A DNA stretch of 64,000 bases from NCBI GenBank assembly GCA_964017155.1, contig OZ024865.1:34432938-34496937 (forward strand), in the 5' to 3' direction. This document shows, in pieces, positions 58,448 through 64,000 of this stretch (the stretch's first letter is position 1; every line of letters starts with the position of its first letter). Under the pieces are notes generated by a model. The model was given only the letters and a program-made list of their open reading frames with translations, did not search any database and had not been told where the DNA came from. The position numbers were made by a program, and so were the translations under genes. The stretch comes from Oasisia sp. SBJ-2009. Taxonomy: Eukaryota > Annelida > Polychaeta > Sabellida > Siboglinidae.

Positions 58448-59317
58448 TTACACATTATAGATAACAAATAGCAAAAACAGTTGATACATTGTGCAGATAT
58501 ATATATATATACACACTGTATAGCCTAAAGGCAGCTTATGTCGACCAGTGCCTAGAGGTCCGGCTTATGTAGACCAGACGTATGTTTGTATTTAATACAT
58601 TTTCCAAAGATGTAAAACTGGAACATTGTTTCTAATACTAATGTTTAACAAATAATAAAAGTTCATCAAAATATTTCAATAAATAAGGTATATGCAAAAA
58701 AATCGGTCTACATAAAACCGCGTAATGCATAGATGCCGATTTATGTAGACCGGAGCAACGCCGAAAGCTGCATATATTTAGTTAGCCTTTTTTGCGGTAG
58801 ACGCCGAATCTAGCCATGTTGTGATATATTTTTATGCAGTAAAGGTAACAATTTAGTGAATGCTGTAAAATTAATTGCTGAATACCAATGGCAACGCCAA
58901 CATTCGAGGGATCTATCAGTCAGCAACAAAGACAAAATGCAAGTTTTACTAATTTACACATAATAATATAGCCTTTTGCATCAGTATGAAGCATATCATA
59001 CACTGAACACGAAACTCCAACCCTTCGTTCGATATATACCATAAATATAGATTTATAAGAACTTAAAAATATGCACGGCGCTGGAGAAAACATGCTCAAA
59101 ATCACTTAAGATGTTGTTCATTTAACAATTAATTACGCACAGTACTTCACTGTCATATGAACTGTGTACACAAGCAATGGTACTGATCAATTCAATTGTG
59201 TTAGTTGTGAACTAACACGTCGAATCTTTATGTAGACCAGTTTTGGTCTACATAAAACAGCGGTCTACAAAAGCCGGTCCTATATGCATAATCGGTCGAC
59301 ATAAGCTGCCTTTAGGA

Positions 59318-59348
<31 letters not shown>

Positions 59349-59366
59349 ACATATAATATATGTATA

Positions 59367-59406
<40 letters not shown>

Positions 59407-59497
59407 CATATAATATATGTATAATATATAATATATATAATATATATATATATAACATATAATATATGTATAATATATATACATATATATATATATA

Positions 59498-59560
<63 letters not shown>

Positions 59561-59650
59561 TTGTATATCAAATAGAATCTGCTGGGTTTAAATGGAAATC
59601 TCTAAAATGTATCAACTGTTTTTGCTATTTGTTATCTGTAATGTGTAATT
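58448..59650. mobile_element. 1.2-kb palindromic block with nested inverted repeats
   Basis: Outer arms of about 43 bp (58448-58490 and 59606-59650, around AACAAATAGCAAAAACAGTT) are inverted copies. Inside, 58524-59316 is bounded by perfect 23-bp inverted repeats starting CCTAAAGGCAGC and ending GTCGACC. TA-rich repeats lie between the outer and inner arms. The 793-bp inner element holds about eight copies of TTATGTAGACC or its reverse complement, like the subterminal binding-site repeats of DNA transposons. No transposase ORF. Confidence 0.7.
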
Positions 59651-59705
59651 ATGATATATACATATAATATATATATATATTATATATATATATGTATATA
59701 TATAT
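59317..59705. repeat. TA-rich simple repeats
   Basis: Long (TA)n runs with ATATAACATATAATATATGT subrepeats (about 59320-59560) and a further TA run at 59655-59705, adjoining the palindromic block. Likely hard to assemble correctly. Confidence 0.9.
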
Positions 59706-62700
59706 ACACACAACTAAGACCGAACCTACATCAACGGGTGATGTCAGAGCAAGAAACAAAGACAGAACCTACATCAACTGTTGATGTCAGAGTCAACAAC
59801 TAAGACGGAACCTACATCAACTGTTGATGTCAGAGCCAACAACTAAGACCGAACCTACATCAACTGTTGATGTCAGAGCAAGAAACAAAGACAGAACCTA
59901 CATCAACTGTTGATGTCAGAGTCAACAACTAAGACGGAACCTACATCAACTGTTGATGTCAGAGCCAACAACTAAGACAGAACCTACATCAACTGTTGAT
60001 GTCAGAGTCAACAACTAAGACAGAACCTACATCAACTGTTGATGTCAGAGCTAACAACTGAGACAGAACCTACATCAACTGTTGATGTCAGAGTCAACAA
60101 CTAAGACGGAACCTACATCAACTGTTGATGTCAGAGCCAACAACTAAGAGAGAACCTACATCAACTGTTGATGTCAGAGCAAGAAACAAAGACAGAACCT
60201 ACATCAACTGTTGATGTCAGAGTCAACAACTAAGACGGAACCTACATCAACTGTTGATGTCAGAGCCAACAACAAAGACAGAACCTACATCAACTGTTGA
60301 TGTCAGAGTCAACAACTAAGACAGAACCTACACCAACTGTTGATGTCAGAGCCAACAACTAAGACAGAACCTACATCAACTGTTGATGTCAGAGTCAACA
60401 ACTAAGACAGAACCTACACCAACTGTTGATGTCAGAGCCAACAACTAAGACAGAACCTACATCAACTGTTGATGTCAGAGCCAACAACTAAGACAGAACC
60501 TACATCATCTGTTGATGTCAGAGTCAACAACTAAGAACCTACATCAACTGTTGATGTCAGAGCCAACAACTAAAGCAGAACCTACATCAACTGTTGATGT
60601 CAGAGTCAACAAATAAGACAGAACCTACATCAACTGATGATGTCAGAACAAGCAACAACGACAGAACCTACATCAACTGATGATGTCAGAACAAGCAACA
60701 ACGACAGAACCTACATCAACTGTTGATGTCAGAGTCAACAACTAAGACAGAACCTACATCAACTGATGATGTCAGAGTCAACAACTAAGACAGAACCTAC
60801 ATCAACTGATGATGTCAGAACAAGCAACAACGACAGAACCTACATCAACTGTTGATGTCAGAGTCAACAACTAAGACAGAACCTACATCAACTGATGATG
60901 TCAGAGTCAACAACTAAGACAGAACCTACATCAACTGATGATGTCAGAGCCAACAACAAAGACAGAACCTACATCAACTGATGATGTCAGAGTCAACAAC
61001 TAAGACAGGACCTACATCAACTGATGATGTCAGAGCCAACAACAAAGACAGAACCTACATCAACTGTTGATGTCAGAGTCAACAACTAAGACAGAACCTA
61101 CATCAACTGATGATGTCAGAGTCAACAACTAAGACAGAACCTACATCAACTGATGATGTCAGAACAAGCAACAACGACAGAACCTACATCAACTGTTGAT
61201 GTCAGAGTCAACAACTAAGACAGAACCTACATCAACTGATGATGTCAGAGTCAACAACTAAGACAGAACCTACATCAACTGATGATGTCAGAGCCAACAA
61301 CAAAGACAGAACCTACATCAACTGATGATGTCAGAGTCAACAACTAAGACAGGACCTACATCAACTGATGATGTCAGAGCCAACAACAAAGACAGAACCT
61401 ACATCAACTGATGATGTCAGAGTCAACAACTAAGACAGAACCTACATCAACTGATGATGTCAGAGTCAACAACTAAGACAGAACCTACATCAACTGATGA
61501 TGTCAGAGTCAACAACTAAGACAGAACCTACATCAACTGATGATGTCAGAGTCAACAACTAAGACAGAACCTACATCAACTGATGATGTCAGAGCCAACA
61601 ACAAAGACAGAACCTACATCAACTGATGATGTCAGAGTCAACAACTAAGACAGAACCTACATCAACTGATGATGGCAGAGCCAACAACAAAGACAGAACC
61701 TACATCAACTGATGATGTCAGAGTCAACAACTAAGACAGAACCTACATCAACTGATGATGTCAGAGCCAACAACAAAGACAGAACCTACATCAACTGATG
61801 ATGTCAGAGTCAACAACAAAGACAGAACCTACATCAACTGATGATGTCAGAGTCAACAACTAAGACAGAACCTACATCAACTGATGATGTCAGAGTCAAC
61901 AACTAAGACAGAACCTACATCAACTGATGATGTCAGAGCCAACAACTAAGACAGAACCTACATCAACTGATGATGTCAGAGCCAACAACAAAGACAGAAC
62001 CTACATCAACTGATGATGTCAGAGTCAACAACTAAGACAGAACCTACATCAACTGATGATGTCAGAGTCAACAACTAAGACAGAACCTACATCAACTGAT
62101 GATGTCAGAGTCAACAACTAAGACAGAACCTACATCAACTGTTGATGTCAGAGCAAGAAACAAAGACAGAACCTACATCAACTGATGATGTCAGAGCCAA
62201 CAACAAAGACAGAACCTACATCAACTGTTGATGTCAGAGTCAACAACTAAGACAGAACCTACATCAACTGATGATGTCAGAGCCAACAACTAAGACAGAA
62301 CCTACATCAACTGATGATGTCAGAGTCAACAACTAAGACAGAACCTACATCAACTGATGATGTCAGAGCCAACAACTAAGACAGAACCTACATCAACTGT
62401 TGATGTCAGAGTCAACAACTAAGACAGAACCTACATCAACTGATGATGTCAGAACAAGCAACAACGACAGAACCTACATCAACTGATGATGTCAGAACAA
62501 GCAACAACGACAGAACCTACATCAACTGTTGATGTCAGAGTCAACAACTAAGACAGAACCTACATCAACTGATGATGTCAGAACAAGCAACAACGACAGA
62601 ACCTACATCAACTGATGATGTCAGAACAAGCAACAACAACATAACCTACATCATCTGATGATGTCAGAACAAGCAACAACGACAGAACCTACATCAACTG

Positions 62701-63670
62701 TTGATGTCAGAGCCAACAACAGAGACAGAACCTACATCAACTGGTGATGTCAGAGTCAACAACTAAGACAGAACCTACATCAACTGATGATGTCAGAACA
62801 AGCAACAACGACAGAACCTACATCAACTGATGATGTCAGAACAAGCAACAACGACAGAACCTACATCAACTGATGATGTCAGAGCCAATAACTAAGACAG
62901 AACCTACATCAACTGATGATGTCAGAACAAGCAACAACGACAGAACCTACATCAACTGATGATGTCAGAACAAGCAACAACGACAGAACCTACATCATCT
63001 GATGATGTCAGAACAAGCAACAAAGACAGAACCTACATCAACTGGTGATGTCAGAACAAGCAACAACGACAGAACCTACATCAACTGATGATGTCAGAGC
63101 CAACAACTAAGACAGAACCTACATCAACTGTTGATGTCAGAGTCAACAACTAAGACAGAACCTACATCAACTGTTGATGTCAGAGTCAACAACTAAGACT
63201 ACATCAACTGTTGATGTCAGAGTCAACAACTAAGACAGAACCTACATCAACTGATGATGTCAGAGCCAACAACTAAGACAGAACCTACATCAACTGTTGA
63301 TGTCAGAGTCAACAACTAAGACAGAACCTACATCAACTGTTGATGTCAGAGTCAACAACTAAGACTACATCAACTGTTGATGTCAGAGTCAACAACTAAG
63401 ACAGAACCTACATCATCTGATGATGTCAGAGTCAACAACTAAGACAGAACCTACATCAACTGTTGATGTCAGAGCCAACAACTAAGAACCTACATCAACT
63501 GATGATGTCAGAGTCAACAACTAAGACAGAACCTACATCAACTGATGATGTCAGAGCCAACAACAAAAACAGAACCTACATCAACTGGTGATGTCAGAGT
63601 CAACAACTAAGACAGAACCTACATCAACTTATGACATCAAAGCCAACAACTAAGACAGAACCTACACCAG
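59706..63670. repeat. Satellite-like array, 43 bp x about 92, with a palindromic core
   Basis: The unit joins AGACAGAACCTACATCAACT, TGATGATGTCAG (or TGTTGATGTCAG) and AGTCAACAACTA. In the GTTGATG type, ACATCAAC-T-GTTGATGT is a perfect palindrome with 8-bp arms; the GATGATG type breaks it. The two types and the spacers AGTCAACAACTA, AGCCAACAACAA and AACAAGCAACAACG recur in mixed higher-order patterns: the palindromic type dominates 59706-60640 and the other type the middle. Confidence 0.96.
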
Positions 63671-64000
63671 TAGCATGACAGAATACATAAGATTGTACAT
63701 GGAAAGACCCCAGTTGACACTTGCAGCGATCCTCTGAATGCACCACCCAGGTAACTATGTACAATTTGTTGTTAGTTATTCTTCACTCTGCGAGTGCACA
63801 GTTCACAGTCCTCGACAACGCTGCATAAATAATTTAAATTCACACACCGGAACCACAGAATATTCACGAAAGAACGAAACCCAACCCCAAAGCGTAAATG
63901 GGAACTGTTTTGAGATACTGTGAGCTACGTTGAGTCATTGAAAATATGCCAATGTCGGCATATATTATGAAATAATTGCATTATTCACAGAAAGTACACT

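Larger units (their letters stand above)
56823..64000. other. Region upstream of the first visible CCDC74 exon; no coding exon identified
   Basis: This holds the remaining 5' part of CCDC74 or its promoter, but I could not identify the missing first exon. Contents are a (GT)n repeat, a palindromic transposon-like block (58448-59650), TA-rich repeats and a 43-bp satellite (59706-63670). The unique parts 56823-57475, 57665-58440 and 63671-64000 show no supported gene. Confidence 0.5.

Noticed and set aside
59706..63670. Possible CRISPR-like array (regular 43-bp period)
   Set aside because: Units are tandem without unique spacers, in a eukaryotic genome; it is a satellite.

Overview
This is nuclear DNA of an intron-rich animal. 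The genes carry GT-AG introns, single coding exons are as short as 18 nt, and LINE, SINE and MITE remnants are frequent. Protein similarity and repeat style suggest a marine invertebrate, probably a lophotrochozoan such as a mollusc, but the species cannot be fixed from the sequence. Three protein-coding genes are supported, and all exon phases and reading frames join consistently. (1) KMT5A/SETD8 (PR-Set7, histone H4K20 monomethyltransferase), minus strand, six coding exons, 9234 to 2216, 356 aa. (2) SBNO1/strawberry notch, plus strand, 31 coding exons, 11434 to 41718, 2037 aa. (3) A CCDC74-family coiled-coil protein, minus strand, seven coding exons from 56822 to 45003; its first coding exon was not found.

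Layout: 1-2215 is KMT5A 3' flank with a MITE-like element. 2216-9234 is KMT5A. 9235-11433 is a divergent promoter region shared by KMT5A and SBNO1; the same head-to-head neighbours occur in human 12q24.31 (recalled, not looked up). 11434-41718 is SBNO1. 41719-45002 is a convergent intergenic gap with a poly(A) signal and three CTCF-core-like motifs. 45003-56822 is the CCDC74 coding region. 56823-64000 lies upstream of its second coding exon and holds simple repeats, a palindromic transposon-like block and a 4-kb satellite of 43-bp units.

Roughly a quarter of the window is tandem repeat. The most striking observation is that the large intragenic arrays are not placed at random: most abut a splice site, and several have repeat units that contain the splice site and the adjoining exon bases. 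KMT5A intron 5 has about 31 copies of the exon-5 end plus its GT donor at one end and about 30 copies of an acceptor-like unit at the other. SBNO1 intron 7 has about 20 copies of acceptor plus the first 24 nt of exon 8. Similar arrays abut SBNO1 exons 19 and 29 and two CCDC74 exons. These arrays create many spurious long ORFs in several frames, which are not genes.

The three proteins are, from family knowledge, a chromatin-modifying enzyme, a helicase-like transcriptional co-regulator and a mitotic or ciliary coiled-coil protein. No operon-like relationship is expected; the only shared control the sequence suggests is the divergent KMT5A/SBNO1 promoter region.
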